DNA from: Tubulanus polymorphus
Taxonomy: Eukaryota > Nemertea > Palaeonemertea > Tubulaniformes > Tubulanidae
Direction: 5' to 3'
NCBI RefSeq assembly: GCF_964204645.1
Contig: NC_134032.1
Coordinates: forward strand, 10,472,275-10,536,274
DNA length: 64,000 nucleotides
Shown: positions 11,220 to 24,100 of the stretch, in pieces
How positions within the stretch are numbered: position 1 is the first letter of the stretch
Layout: the number at the start of each line of letters is the position of its first letter
The notes under the pieces: model-generated
Told to the model about the DNA's origin: nothing
Seen by the model: the letters and a program-made list of their open reading frames with translations, nothing else
Databases searched by the model: none
Translations under genes and position numbers: made by a program

Positions 11220-11665
11220 GCACTGGATCCAATTCAATCTACTGTTCAAAGCGTTTAATTGAACTGACCCAGTTTACATTTGCCTTAATCTTATTCAACG
11301 CTGAGTCTCAGTTCCACAATTATTGTAGATCTTATTTTTCTATGGGTCCAGTTCCACAGTTGTCTGGCTTTCATTTGACACCGGACCCATTTCTACAGTT
11401 AAGTGGATTTGAGTTTTTCTGAACCCAGTTCTGCAGTTGTGTGGCTTTAATTTGACTCTGGGTCCAGATCCATAGTTGTGTGGGTTTCATTCGACTCTGG
11501 AGCGCTAGTTCCACGGTTGTGTGGGTTTGATGTGACTCTGAACCCAGTTCTACATTTGCGTTGGTTGAATGAGTCTCTGAAACCCGTTGCACAATTGTGT
11601 GGGTTCAATTTGACTCATTCATCCAGCCAGCTCCACCATTGTTTGGTATTTTGGATTACGTTGTC
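11220..11665. repeat. Degenerate ~40-50 bp minisatellite upstream of lectin A
   Basis: Units around CCAGTTCCACAGTTGTGTGG, each followed by TTTGATTTGACTCTG-like sequence, are repeated about nine times. The same family occurs at 16870-17380 and, inverted, at 47935-48780. Single units lie in introns (10100-10160 and 15600-15660) and near 52160. Confidence 0.75.
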
Positions 11666-12612
11666 GTAAGACCAGAACATTACAATTGACACATTAAATT
11701 CATCTGTTGTACTTTTTAATCGCAATTGATTGTGTACAGAATATCGTGTAGTTGTTTATGTCGCTTATGTGCCAGGGTATCCTACGAAACCCATTAAATC
11801 AAAGTCCACAGTTTGACTTGCATAAGAATGCGGATGATAAACAATGATTTGACCACCTAAAGCAAAAAACCATTTCATTATCATTTGACCTGATGAAATT
11901 GAAATTACTTTTTAGTCAAAGATCAATCAATTGCGTTGGTAGGTACCGAGGGACTGAGTAGTATAATCTATTTCTAAAACAAGTTCCATTATTCCCATCG
12001 AGAAGAATCCGTTGTCGACAATAAATAATACAGAAAATCATATAATATCAACGATCAATAAAGTTATTTTAGGTTTGAACATTTATTAATGAATTGAATT
12101 GACCGGCAACCAGTCTAGTCCCGATATATTGATGATGTAGCGCGCATCTTACCAAAATGATTATCAAAATCTTATCAAAATGAATAAAGGGTTCTGATAT
12201 ATATTTAATAACAAAATTAACCTCAAAATTCAAAATTGGGATTGTTATTTCGAAACGCCAATATTGATTACTTTGTGCACATCGACTCACACAGAACCAT
12301 ACCAGAATAAGAATGCATACCAGATAAAAATGTACACAATCATTATTTTTACGGTTTTTACGGCGTCAAAATACTCCGATTCTTTACGTAACGTTTCAAT
12401 AGGAACCTCGCAAATAATTTCAAAGCCTATTGTGGGATCAAGTGGACAATGACACGGTCACGCAAAACTAATACATGTATACGAACCAACGAGAAATGTG
12501 CGCAATTGTTTCGAAAAATTAACAGTTACGACTATGGCTAGGAAACAATAAGGAAGTGACGAATGTATTCAACTATTTTATTGCTTATATGTGCTCTAAG
12601 TATCAAAATTGC
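11666..12612. other. Intergenic between lectin copies
   Basis: No gene. 11670-11870 matches 17390-17580, and 12350-12612 matches 6930-7200, so the duplication border lies near 12000-12350. The middle (11900-12340) is AT-rich and unique to this unit. Confidence 0.5.
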
Positions 12613-15600
12613 TTATGACAGTCCTTCGGTTCCTTTATAGCAGACAAATTGTATATTTTCGTCACAGGTGACGTCAGAGATGCGGTTTATCGCTGATTGG
12701 CCACTTCCAACGAGTAAAGCCACGCATGCGTCGTCACCAGGTTTCCCAGTGGCCCAATTCAGGAATTCGACCTGAAATTTGTAGAAAATAAAGAATTATC
12801 AAGAAGTATGATAAATGAAACCGACGGATCGGATTTCAGGTTGAACTCACGTCCCAGGTGTAACCTCCGTTAGGTTTCGACTCGTGGAAACCAATCCAAA
12901 CATCGGACGACGACAACGCTGAAATATTTTTTGAAATAATTTTTTTTCTGAACCAAGGCAGATGCGCAACTGTATAGGTTTAATATGAATGAAAAAAATC
13001 AGTCCCGTAGCTATGTGATCATTTTCTTCTCATGTATAAATTTTACACACTTGGAAAAAGGCATTGATTAAAAGATGGCCGCAAGGCAGCGATAACGGGT
13101 TTTCTGCTTTACAGCATCATTGATATGCAAAGCTTTGGAAGTTATTAGGAATAGAATAGAAATTAAACAAAGTTTTTTGTCGAGGTTTCAAAGAACCTGA
13201 TAGAACTGGTACATTTACTTCAATGACTCATATCAAAATAAAACCGTACAAATTACTTTTGATATGAACAGGCACTATGAGACCATTGAATAAAAGGTAA
13301 CTTGAATTGACGTGTACCGGATTCACAAACCCAAAGCTTATAAAGATGAATTCAGCCCTCGAATCAGAAGAAATATGAAGTAAAATCTGAATAAGGATAA
13401 TGTTGATTCTGCCAAGAGAAATCCTATTACATTGTATAAAAAGCCTACCTTTAACGGCGGTGTTTTCTGCCGGTGTAGTTATATGCACGAGTCCGGTTCC
13501 TCCTAACTGACGACATCTCTTAGAGGCAGACGACCACGACAGCAAATCGTGAATCACTCGATGTCCTTTATTACCGAATCGACTCCACGAACCGTCAGAA
13601 CAAAGCGAACCTATTGATTTAAAAATTAACAACTTAAATACCTCGTGTATATCATAGACGATATTGTGCTTTTTAGGATTTCAATTGAATTGGGTAGATG
13701 GCGCTGAATTGATTGTGTACCCTGGCATTGGCAGACGGCTTTGTGTATAAGGTTGCAGTCCTTAGTGTTCCATAAACCGTCGCTGTGTTTAAGTAATGCG
13801 CATTCGTTTTTATTGGCATCAGTTCCGGGTTTATTCGGCATCCAGTTTGTGTATTGCAGCTATAAAAGAAACACCAGAAAATACCAGACGAGAGATATGG
13901 CGAATGCAATGTTTCCAGGTGGAGCCAGTATCGACATACGAAAGACGGCGGCACAAATTTCTCTCTGAAGTTAGGATTAGTTACTATAACGATGGCCTAT
14001 TGATACCTTCATGATGTTTGAGGATTTTAATGGTTCAGGGTGTTTAAGGTTGTGATATGACGGCCTTCTCATTTTCGATAAACATATGAGCTAATATACA
14101 TTTCGCTTTGTCAACAGATGGTGCATTAACATTAGATTAGATGAGCCTTACTGCCGGTATGCGTCATCGTACGTAGTTCCACCTATTGACGATAAATGGC
14201 GATTACTCGTATAGTTTACCTTTGATGTGTAGCTGCCGTCGCCATTCCGTTTCACCCCAATTAGTGCCTTGTCAATAGACTCACGTTTAAGTTCATCTAA
14301 AATTAAGAGGTAATATTTTATTTTTTCGGAAGCCTACTAACATGGTTCCTTCATCGAGATGACTGGAATTTTCCAACATTTCTTCTCTTCGTTTCAACTT
14401 ATTCAAACACGAGAACAAAATACGTCGGTAGAGTTATGGAGGTCTCCATCTTTTTTTTCGGGTAAACTCACTAGCAATAACAAGAGATTCTGCCTTGTCA
14501 GTAAATACAGCGGGCCACGCTTCGAAATGCGCGCAAACATTGCCGACCAAACTCGGTAAAGTGGCTACCGTCGAAATGATGTAACAATGATTTCCGCCGC
14601 CATGTATCCATCCATTACTGCACGGACCTACAAATGAACGCACTTATTTTGTTAATCTGAAAATGGACTCCGAAAGTGTGGCGCATACACATGCAAAACT
14701 AACGAAGCACAGACAAATATTTTACCAGTTTGACAACGACTTCCCGTGTGTCCCGCAGCGCATGCGCAATGTATATTATTACCGGAAGTAACCGTACACG
14801 AGCCACCGTTTTGACAAGGATTCACGCTACACGGGCCACCTGTCGGCAAAATAGAGAACGAATTAGTCCGGTTCATAAGTTGAATTAACGAACGATGTAA
14901 CGTCTTCACATTTTCTAATTACAACAACTATCTTAATTTAGTAGGAAAGTTGGTCTTAATTATCCTTTTTTCCGTCATTTAGGGATTAATGAAGGAAATA
15001 TAAAAAGCCTACCATGTTCACAGCTCGGTCCATAGTAGTTGTTCTCACAAACACAAGTATGGCCACCACCAAAATCAGTCAGTTTACACGTGCCGTGATT
15101 AGAGCACGTGATTCCCGAACAAAGACCTATCAGTGTGGTAGAGAAAAACACGTGATTCAGGAGTTTCTCGGAAAACAGAGTACATAAAACAGAGTTTACA
15201 AAGATGAGCGGCGTACTTACTGTTTTCGCAATACGTGCCGGAGGTTCCTGTCATGCACATACACGAGGGAATATGCGCTCCCATTAACGTCACTATGACC
15301 GTACACGATCCAAAATTCTTACACGGGCTGTTTACGCACTGAGCTGTATAGAATTATCACGGAGATTGTACGTTAATTCAGAAAAATGGGTCAATTTGGT
15401 CGGTTCGTTGCGGTTAAAGATTTTCAGGTGCATTTACGTAAGGATTTTTTATCTGTTTGTTTTCGTATATAGGCGGCTATCTTGGATCTCGAACGAATTT
15501 GATCATCACGCGAGACTTAGAAAAAATCTATGTTGCGCAAGTCTCGCATCCATTGCTCAGAATCCATAAAGGCTTTAAAAAAAAATCTTACCAGCACAAA

Positions 15601-16488
15601 GAACCCAGTTCCACGGTTCAGAGTTGAGATTTGACTCAAGAATTAAAAAAAACTCAATGAAAATGAACTGACTTTACTCACAGTTAACTCTAACTCTCCG
15701 TTTTGGTGCTGGATTCTGGTCACTTACATTTTACTTGCACTGCTATTCCATTATTGCCGGAAGCACGTGCTGTTGCAATAGAAACGGCGTCAAACATCCG
15801 GCAGGTGGTGCTGGCTGGAACATATTGGTATCCCATACACGACTGGTCGGTATAACAACTACTTTCACATAGCATTGAGTCGAAAAACTGTTCAGACGCG
15901 AAAACCCTAGCATCAGACTTCAAATATACAGTACCGAATCTGACCGCTAGGAAGAAAACAAAAAGAAGACATATCTAAACTAAATCTGTCGATTGCTCAG
16001 AATCTAGGACACATGATGGATTGTGGCCAAATTTCAACCTCTTCTTCCTAAGATCCTCTACACCATGTATAAAAAGTGGTCTGAGTGTCATTGGTGATTT
16101 AGGGAACGAAATGCATGAGATTGGCAAAGAAAATATATAGGCAGGAAATCGATGTAGCTAAACGATATCATAGGAACATTTTTTGGAGCAGCCGTATCTT
16201 CTCTTGAAGACGGACGAGGCAACTTGATGGTGTCATATGGACTCAGAGGCATGCATTTTTGGAAGGTGGAAGAAAATTTCATAATGCCGTGAGGATATTC
16301 ATTTAGGCAATTAATTCGGTGATGCCGTAAGATTTAGGGGATCTATCGATTGAAGTAGTGATCGTCGGGGAAGTGTACACGTAAATGGCATTGGACTCAC
16401 GCGTAGATAGATGTGCAGAAACGTTGATTGTCAACATCGCAACAATGATAATGGTCACGCCGAACGCTAACATGGTCGTCCTCAACAT
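12613..16488 (-). CDS. Secreted PAN-EGF-EGF-EGF-CTLD-CTLD protein, copy B (472 aa)
   Basis: Eleven coding exons: 16491-16401 (ATG 16488), 15946-15728, 15343-15221, 15126-15013, 14839-14726, 14627-14472, 14296-14220, 13859-13721, 13610-13449, 12918-12851, 12771-12613. Nine internal exons have the same length as in copy A, and all phases join. The signal peptide ends VSA-H, two residues longer than in A. Order: PAN/Apple (CESSCYTDQSCMGYQY), three EGF modules, CTLD1 ([23 protein letters not shown]), CTLD2 ([24 protein letters not shown]). The C-terminus is two residues longer than in A. Substitutions are spread over every module while cysteines are kept, so both copies look selected. Expected to act outside the cell in recognition or adhesion; partner unknown. 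Confidence 0.85.
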
Positions 16489-16637
16489 TATCTAAAAAAC
16501 CGAACCACAAATAGTATTGCAAAATTCATTTCTGTAGACGAGACTGGTTTCCTAAGACTCAAAACGAATAATACTTAAAGCTTTAAGCTTCATTTACAGA
16601 TTTAACAAGACAAATTTACTGCGAGGGTCAAACGTAC

Positions 16638-16800
16638 CTGCATTAGCAATATTGTGAATAGATAAACTTGTTTCGTCTATCAAACCAACAACTCCAAATT
16701 CCACGAGTAGATTCTTCTTCGTTTTTAATGATGAACACCAGCTGGACCGGAAGTCATACATCCCACCTGGTGCATACTTAATGTCTGTATATATATATCA
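16638..16800 (-). promoter_or_regulatory. Non-coding first exon and promoter of lectin copy B
   Basis: It matches 10938-11100. The donor is GTACGT directly left of 16638 and the acceptor TTTTTTAG stands just before ATAATG at 16491. A shorter TATATATA run lies near 16790. Confidence 0.5.
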
Positions 16801-16869
16801 CATATCTAACTGAAAGATGGTGTCTCCCAATTGAGAAATGACCGCTATCGCCTACGTTGTTTTGATCCA

Positions 16870-17385
16870 GTTCCTAGAAAATTGGCACTGGACCCAATTC
16901 AACCATACAGTTCCGAGCGTTTAAATGAATTGACCCAGTTTACATTTGCCTTAGTTCAGTTCAACGCTTAGTTTAATTCGTCTCTGAATCTAGTTCCACA
17001 ATTATTGTAGATTGTATTTTACTATGGGCCCAGTTCCACCTCTGTATGGCTTTCATTTGACACTGGGCCTACTTCTACAGTTAAGTGGAACTTCTACAGT
17101 TAAGTGGATTTGAGTTTTTTGAACCCATTTTTACAGTTGTGTGGCTTTGATTCAAATCTGGGTTAAGTTCCACAGTCATATGGCTTTCATTTGACTCTGG
17201 GGCCAGTTCCACGGTTGCTGATGTGGCTCTGGACCAAGTTCTACATTTGCGTTGGTTATATGAGTCTCTGAAACCCGTTGCACAATTGCTTGGGTTCGTT
17301 GACCCCAGTTCTAGTAGTGTAGGTTTAATTTGACTCGTTTATCAAACTCCACCATTGTTTTGTATTTTGACTAGCGTTGTTGTAA
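16870..17385. repeat. Degenerate ~40-50 bp minisatellite upstream of lectin B
   Basis: Same family and position as 11220-11665, with private changes such as a doubled CTTCTACAGTTAAGTGG unit at 17070-17110. Confidence 0.75.
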
Positions 17386-18530
17386 GACCAGAACGCTACA
17401 ATTTACACATTAGATTCATCTGTTGTACTTTTTAATCGCAATTTATTTTGTACGGAATATCATAGTGTTGTTTATGTCGCTTATGTGCCGGAGTATCCTA
17501 CGAACCCATTAAATCAAAGTGCACAGTTTGACATGTATAATGTGTACGGATGATAAACGATGACTTGACCACCTGAAGCAATAAACCTTATTATTATCAT
17601 TTCACCTGTGTATGCAGACCATAATGTTTTAATATCAACTTTGTTTAGTTTATCAGCTGGGAATGACGGGGTGATCGCCTGGGCCCAGTAGAGCTGTCCA
17701 ATCTAGTGTCCAATCTGCCCCACCATCTAAGATTTTTGTTCAAGTAACTGTTATTTGTTCGGAAACCTGGCAGTGTCAAGGTCATATTTATTCAAAACAG
17801 TTATAAATCACAGTTGAATGAATGAATGAATATATTTTCTCAAATGTATAATACATAATAACATAGACATTACAATTAGCATACATGATTACTGAATATG
17901 TACATTCAAGCAGGACACCCCCGAGCCCTAAGGGCTGCACCTAATTGGGGGGGGGGGGGTGCTCTCGTATGATTTGATAATTGATAGTTGAAATCTTCAG
18001 AATAAGAAATCTTCAGAGTGTGTTTACTTTTAAATAATTAGGAATTATGTTCGAAATATACACTGCCACGCAACAGCTTACGTCCTTGTTCAGTGCTACA
18101 CACTCACAGGTGCAGTTATGGGAACTTGCCACCCAGGTATGAAACCCGAAACCTATCATATAATAGAAATACATCTTTTAGCATAATGCGATGTAGCTAG
18201 AATTAGTTTTTTAGTCGTTTCAATGCTTTTTTCAAAGATACTTTGCATTTTTACTTAAGAAATTGGTAATCAGCGATTTGCCTCGTTTCGTCTTGACGAC
18301 TTTCGGCAAAATGTGAGGTGGTCGTGAATCTGGTGACTCAAGATCGTCCAAGATCTGGCTCTTGATAATAGTAGGATGTACGGGAGGAGCGCCTACTTTA
18401 TAATAACAAAATCAAATTAAATAGAGATAATTATCATAGCAATGATAACAAAGAAAATAATGATAATGGTAAATATAGCTGCATAGCAGCGATAACGGGT
18501 TTTCTGCACAGTCTTGAATCCTGTTCAACG
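17386..18530. other. Intergenic with a LINE-like 3' tail
   Basis: No gene. Bases 17815-17960 (GAATGAATGAATATATTT, then a run ending in G14) look like the antisense 3' end of a non-LTR retrotransposon. The rest is unremarkable. Confidence 0.4.
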
Positions 18531-18719
18531 GTGGATTTCGACAAAGCATTTGATAAGGTTCAACATCAGCCATTACTAAACAGGCTATTAGAAAACGGTA
18601 TCAATGATAGGTCGCTCAAATGGCTCAGCAGTTATCTCTAAACGAAAACTTGTAGCCGAAATCAACGGAATCTTGGAATAAGTCGGTCTAACTAGTGGAG
18701 TCACGCAAAGTAGTATCCT
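18531..18719 (+). mobile_element. Non-LTR retrotransposon reverse transcriptase fragment
   Basis: The frame reads VDFDKAFDKVQHQPLLNRLL, the classic D-x-x-K-A-F-D-x-V-x-H palm motif of LINE reverse transcriptases, then GINDRSLKWLSSYL followed by a stop. Only about 60 codons remain, without start or downstream domains, so it is a dead fragment. Confidence 0.8.
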
Positions 18720-19165
18720 AAGTCGACAAGAAAATCTTGTTCGAATGAAAACAATTCTGTTTGATCGAACAATACGCTTTTTGTTTGAACCAAAATTTTC
18801 TTCATTATGACAAAAATATGTTCGAATAAAAAGCTATGTTATTGTTGAAATGAAGAACTTTTTGTCCCGGCAAATAAATTTGGTTGAGCGAAAACAACTT
18901 CTTTGGAACAAATGTTTGAATGAAAGCAATTCTGTTCGATTGAACGAAATACTTTTGGTTCGGAGAAAAAACTTTTTATAATATACTTGTTCGAACGAAA
19001 AACCTTTCGTTTGGACAAAAAAAAGTTTGTTCAACTTTGTTCTAACGATTTTCAAATTGGTTCAATCGAACAGAATATTATTGATTCGAACAAAATAAAT
19101 TTTGTTCCGACGAAAGGATTTTCAAGCGAAAGGTCTTATGAACGAAAAAAAGATATTTCTGGGGC
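18720..19165. repeat. Degenerate short repeats of the TTCGAACGAAAA type
   Basis: About 20 imperfect units in both orientations built on GTTCGAA/GAAAAC. No coding capacity; probably a decayed satellite. Confidence 0.5.
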
Positions 19166-19180
19166 TCCGCAGTAACTTAA

Positions 19181-19508
19181 AGCCGGACGTAGGTCGGCCT
19201 TGCGACGCGATGCGATCCTCGCGTTGCATCGCAAGTTTCACTGCAAGTCGGTTGCGATACGATTGTCAGCGACTGTGTGCGACTAGTTTCTGCCAGTCGC
19301 AAGAGCGCGTAGGTCGGTTGTGACAGCCGTGTCGCGTCGCAGAAAGTAGAACACGTGCGACTTCTTGTGACTGGCGTTGCTGACAGTCGCAACCCGTCGC
19401 AAGGGAGCGTAGGTCGATAAGTCGCTGCGACACAATCGTCGCTGGCGGTCGCAGTGAATGGCGTCGCAGTGAGTCACAAGCCTTCGCAAAGCCGACCTAC
19501 GTCTGGCT
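19181..19508. mobile_element. GC-rich Harbinger-like MITE
   Basis: Terminal inverted repeats begin AGCCGGACGTAGGTCGGC and AGCCAGACGTAGGTCGGC, flanked by TAA on both sides (19178-19180 and 19509-19511). A 3-bp TWA target duplication is typical of PIF/Harbinger. The interior is rich in GTCGC/GCGAC words and has no transposase. Confidence 0.65.
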
Positions 19509-19511
19509 TAA

Positions 19512-21192
19512 GTCATAAGCAATTAATGAAATACCTGTTTCATTTATGATGAAAAAACTCAAATGAAGAGTCTGGCTTATAAAGCTGTCTGCTCAGACAA
19601 AATTTTCAAAAAAAAAAACTCTTCATTTCTGCCAATGAATCTAATAATTGTGATTGATCGTTGCAAGTCAGAACCAGTTAATCACTAATTAACATGCATT
19701 TTAATAAATCTGATTCCTCCTTTACAGTGAACTTAGCTTTAACCTAGTAGAGGCTACTAGCCTATGCGTAGACCTAACATCCGGACAGATTGGTCGTAGG
19801 CCTATTGAATAAGAACCCTCCTAAATATCGTAAATTTTGTTTTGAAGTTCAATCATCCAATGAGTCCGTTAATAAACGCAACAATTATACTGTGTTTGTT
19901 TGAGACAGTAAAGGTCAGTTCCGGTAGGCCTAAGCCTTAAGGTCGCGTAATCTTCAAGCGACACAGCGAACGATCTCCTTTCCTCCACAGCGAATGCTTA
20001 CTCCGAATGTCAAGTGTGAGTCCAGCATACGGATAGGAGTGTGTTATATACTTATATTTTGTAAATACCTTGTGCATTTGACAATGATCGGTATGTACTG
20101 TAGGAAATATAGAGTATTGATGGTATTGATATAGAGGTTGAAGCCCGCGGCCGAATAAAGTAATATATTCTTTTATTTTGATACCTCGTCGACATAACAG
20201 CTTTACTCCGCTATATATCTTCGGCGTGTTTAGTTTAGGCCTACGACTCCCCGGTACACTTATGATTTATCTTAGTAAATACACGGTTAATTTGATAAAG
20301 AAAAATAGGTATTGCTAAACTAACGGCTTGACACCAGCAGCCAATTCACTGGTAGTAATAAATTAATTTGTACTCGATTTGATTCTCATGATGAGGTGAA
20401 ACTCGCAGCTGATCCCGGAACGACGATGTAGTGACACTCGTCGATTCGTCGATGTTTACGGCTCGACAGTGCTTTTAAAATCTAAAGCAGTAAATTTCCT
20501 GTATATCGGTAATACGATTTGATGGGGAAAATGGGCTATTGTTAAAATTAGTTTTTAAAAACCGCGACAGAATGTGCAATCTTTGGGTAATAAATTTGTT
20601 AATTTATGCTTGAATTGATAATTGATGTGACAAGAAACGTGCGGTAGCTAGATTTCGGAAAGAGGACTTAGAAAAACATGTCGGCTCTTTGAATGGGGTT
20701 TCGACAGGGCTTTTGTAACGATGATTCTTCAAAATACGCACGGGGTATTTGTAGATCGAAGTGAGCTGAATGATATCAGACGGATTGTATCGACAACAGC
20801 GGCAAGGTAACAAAGCCTTTGTTCTTTTAGTAAAAATAGTGTGGAAGAAAATAATAATAATAATAATCACGCGGATATCAATAGGGTTTTCTGTGAAATA
20901 ACAGAAAACCCTAATAATAAAAACAACATATTTTGTGCATCAATTTCCTCTCGACTTCGGCTTCAGACGGATCACTTTTCGAAAAATGATGCAGCCTATT
21001 CTATGAAACAATTCCTGGCAGCTTCGTGATAACAACTGAAAACAAGAAATGAAAGTGTACGTATAAAGATATCTCTCTCAGTCGTAGGGACACGAACCTG
21101 ATGGACACTCTGTCATCACATCCGCTCAGTATACGGAGACGTAAGAAATATAACGAAAGGGGTCACTACAATCTTTTAGAGCGAAAAATATG
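19512..21192. other. Intergenic 3' of the first aldolase-MaoC gene
   Basis: No gene seen. A small perfect hairpin (AGGGTTTTCTGT/ACAGAAAACCCT) lies at 20883-20913 after an ATA microsatellite. 20936-21100 matches 31127-31300, marking the right limit of homology between the two aldolase-MaoC loci. Confidence 0.5.
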
Positions 21193-24100
21193 TTACGTTA
21201 CCCTTTCAATTTCTCGTGGTTTCATCGTTCTGTCGGTAAACAGCCGTCTGGGTATGCACACGCGGTCGAGGTCATGTGGATCGATATTGATCACGCCGAC
21301 TAAGGTCATCTGAACTTCTTCCAAATCTGAAGAGCAAAAGAAGCATAAATTCATTCCATTCAGTCAACTATTTGGGCGTTTAGAAAAACCAGTAAAAATT
21401 ATTGCATTTCGATGCACATTTCATTTTGACAGGTGTTTTTTAAGAGTTACCAGAATTTCCCACAATCGCGTTTACATCAGTGACATAGGATAAAGTGGAA
21501 ATCGTGTCGTTCTGGAAAATACGCACGTATACAAATAAATGAAAAGCTTTATGCGATGAATTAAAATGATGCCACAACGTTTCAATTCTTAACTAACAGC
21601 CATCATTTTTTATTTGTCTACAGTTTTGATACGAACTAGGGTGTTTTATTCATAAATTAAATCCGAAAGATAAGAACTCATACAGACCACAGTAAAAAGT
21701 TGAAATTTTTGAACCGAAAAACTTATTTTCTCTTAGAATAAGTATTTAGATTAATAAGGTAGGCTTATTGGCACAGTCTAATTAATCAAGGACCACCCTT
21801 TTGTTTACCATGTTAACTTTATTGATATTCAACGCTTGATCTACATCCTCGTAAAGTATATCTCCATAGTCTAACAGAACGTTACTGACTGCAGCTGCAA
21901 GAACCACCGGACCAGGAGTGAGAACATCTTCTTCATTGAACTGTGTAATGAAAACAAGGAATGGAATTAATATTGACTCTTACGGAAAAGTTTCCGCCAA
22001 AACTGACCTTTGTCATTTAATTGAATGTCCCTTGTACGTGTGGACTAGATTACTGTATTCAGCAAATGTCCCTATGATATCATTTGATTATTCCTAAAGA
22101 CCCTTATAGAAAAGATAGCTGCCTCCATAAAATCCCCGAATGACAACATCATATTACCCCTATAGACTATTCAAGAAAAATTGAAATCCCCTATGACATC
22201 ATCCAAATTACTCTTGATGAAATTCTTACGCGGGTGATATTAAAATGATGGCTGTTTATTGCCCGGATGTTGGTGCTCAGCTTCCAAATCTCTGTTGGAC
22301 TAAATGGTTTGACAGATCTATGGACAAAAACCTGAAAAGTAACGAAAAGATTACGTTGGGAGCTCTTAAGTCAACAGAATTACCATGCAAGGTTGTTTTG
22401 TCCCATTTATATTCAAAGTCCAAAAATCGACGAAATCACGATTCAATATTCCTCACCTTGCCAATGCGTTTTGCAATGTCTGGATTTTCACTGACGCAGA
22501 CGGTTCCGTGTTTTGCTGACTGCACTATGAAATCTCGCAGACATTTTACATGCTAAAAACAGTCAAAATCAACTAGAAAATATCGTAACTGATCCCTTTC
22601 AAGACTGCTTTTCATTTGAAAAATGAGATTAACCTAAAGGACTTAGCAGAAATGTGCCGAACATGATGCCCATCTATTGGTTCCCGATGAGCATATAATG
22701 TGATCGATACATGAATGCAAGAGCGCATTTCTGATTGACTAAAAACGATAAAGCCATCTCTAGCCACAATACACAGAAGTTGAAAGAGATGGAAACGTTT
22801 CCCACTGTAAAAGGACGCTGCACAGAATTCATACCTCAGGGTTTCCGACAATCTCTTCGTCACCGCCCGCCTCAAATAAGGGACAGTCTTTCGAGGCAAA
22901 CGCTGTGCGTTTCTCTGCGCTGAATACCACATCTCCTGTTTGGTCTACAATCACGTGATGGGTTGTGACAACCTTATGACCACCTGCAGATACCGTCGTT
23001 GATTTAGTCGCCGTCACTGCTGTAACGGCGCATCTTGCCCTCAGTGTGTCACCGATGTAAACCGGCTTGCGTTGCGTAATTTTGTAGAAACCCAAATGGT
23101 AACTTGCCATTTCGGAAAATCTGCAAAAAATAAAAAGTCGTTTGTCACGAACAAACAAAGGAAATGCTTCCCATTTCAGCTTTGGTATTTATAACTTGTT
23201 CTTGTCCCCAAATACATCTTGGCACTTTTAATGCAGCTTCGCACTCCGGTATCTTTTAACCTGCTCACCTATTTCATCTATATATGGCTCCCTTCCCGGC
23301 GTAAAAACCCGGTTCCCGATGAAACCATCCCTTCCTCATTTATATACGGCTATCCCCTTGGCGGTGCACCTCTTCTTGCTTTGGTATTTGTACCTCTTTC
23401 TCCGTGTAGCCTATCTTTGCAACATTTTTATGGGTCATTAGTCCTCACAATTTCCCCGAATAGCCCCAACCCTTCTGAGACACCAATTGTTCTTACCTAA
23501 TAACCATTAAACCAGCGCACAATCCAGCCAAATGATAAAAATTCACCAGTCGCGATTTCAGACCTAATTTCCGACTGAACGCATCACTAGAATTCACTTT
23601 AAAACCATTGATAAACGACTCTTCCCAAGTTGACGCGCACGATGCGTCAAGTGTCACCTCAAACGGAGAGTGCGTCATCTTGGTTAGTACCCCAGCCATT
23701 CCCGGGAGTAATTCTGTCTGAACAAGTTCATCGCTGTCGTTTTCATCCTCGACTGTCGTAGTTCTTTGCTGCGCTGCCATATCAAGAAGTTTCTGTGCGT
23801 GCTTGACATGCGGTGGTCCAATACCCTGCGCGCTATCGTAGGCCGAGCGTTTGTAGATGTGCATTCTACCATCATCGTTAGGGTTCCAACTTGTGATCGT
23901 TTGGGCTGATTTCAGATCGTGACCTTTGATCGTCAGTATATCGTTAGCCAGTATCGTCTGCGCCGGCGTTAAAGTACACCTCGTGTAGAACCCAAGTTCT
24001 TTGGCGCGTTTGGTCTGACGTATGAAATGCGAATGGCTCTCAATGTTACAGTCAGCCCCGAATATCGGCGTGATGTTTGCTCGGCGACATGCTCTTACGA

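Larger units (their letters stand above)
6930..17600. repeat. Tandem duplication of the lectin locus
   Basis: Two units of about 5.4 kb (about 6930-12300 and 12350-17600) share exons, introns, the 5' UTR exon and the upstream minisatellite in the same order. Exon lengths are identical except for the first and last coding exons. Confidence 0.85.

Noticed and set aside
19177-19489. Overlapping Arg/Cys-rich frames at 19.2-19.5 kb
   Set aside because: They lie wholly within a GC-rich MITE with word-biased sequence.
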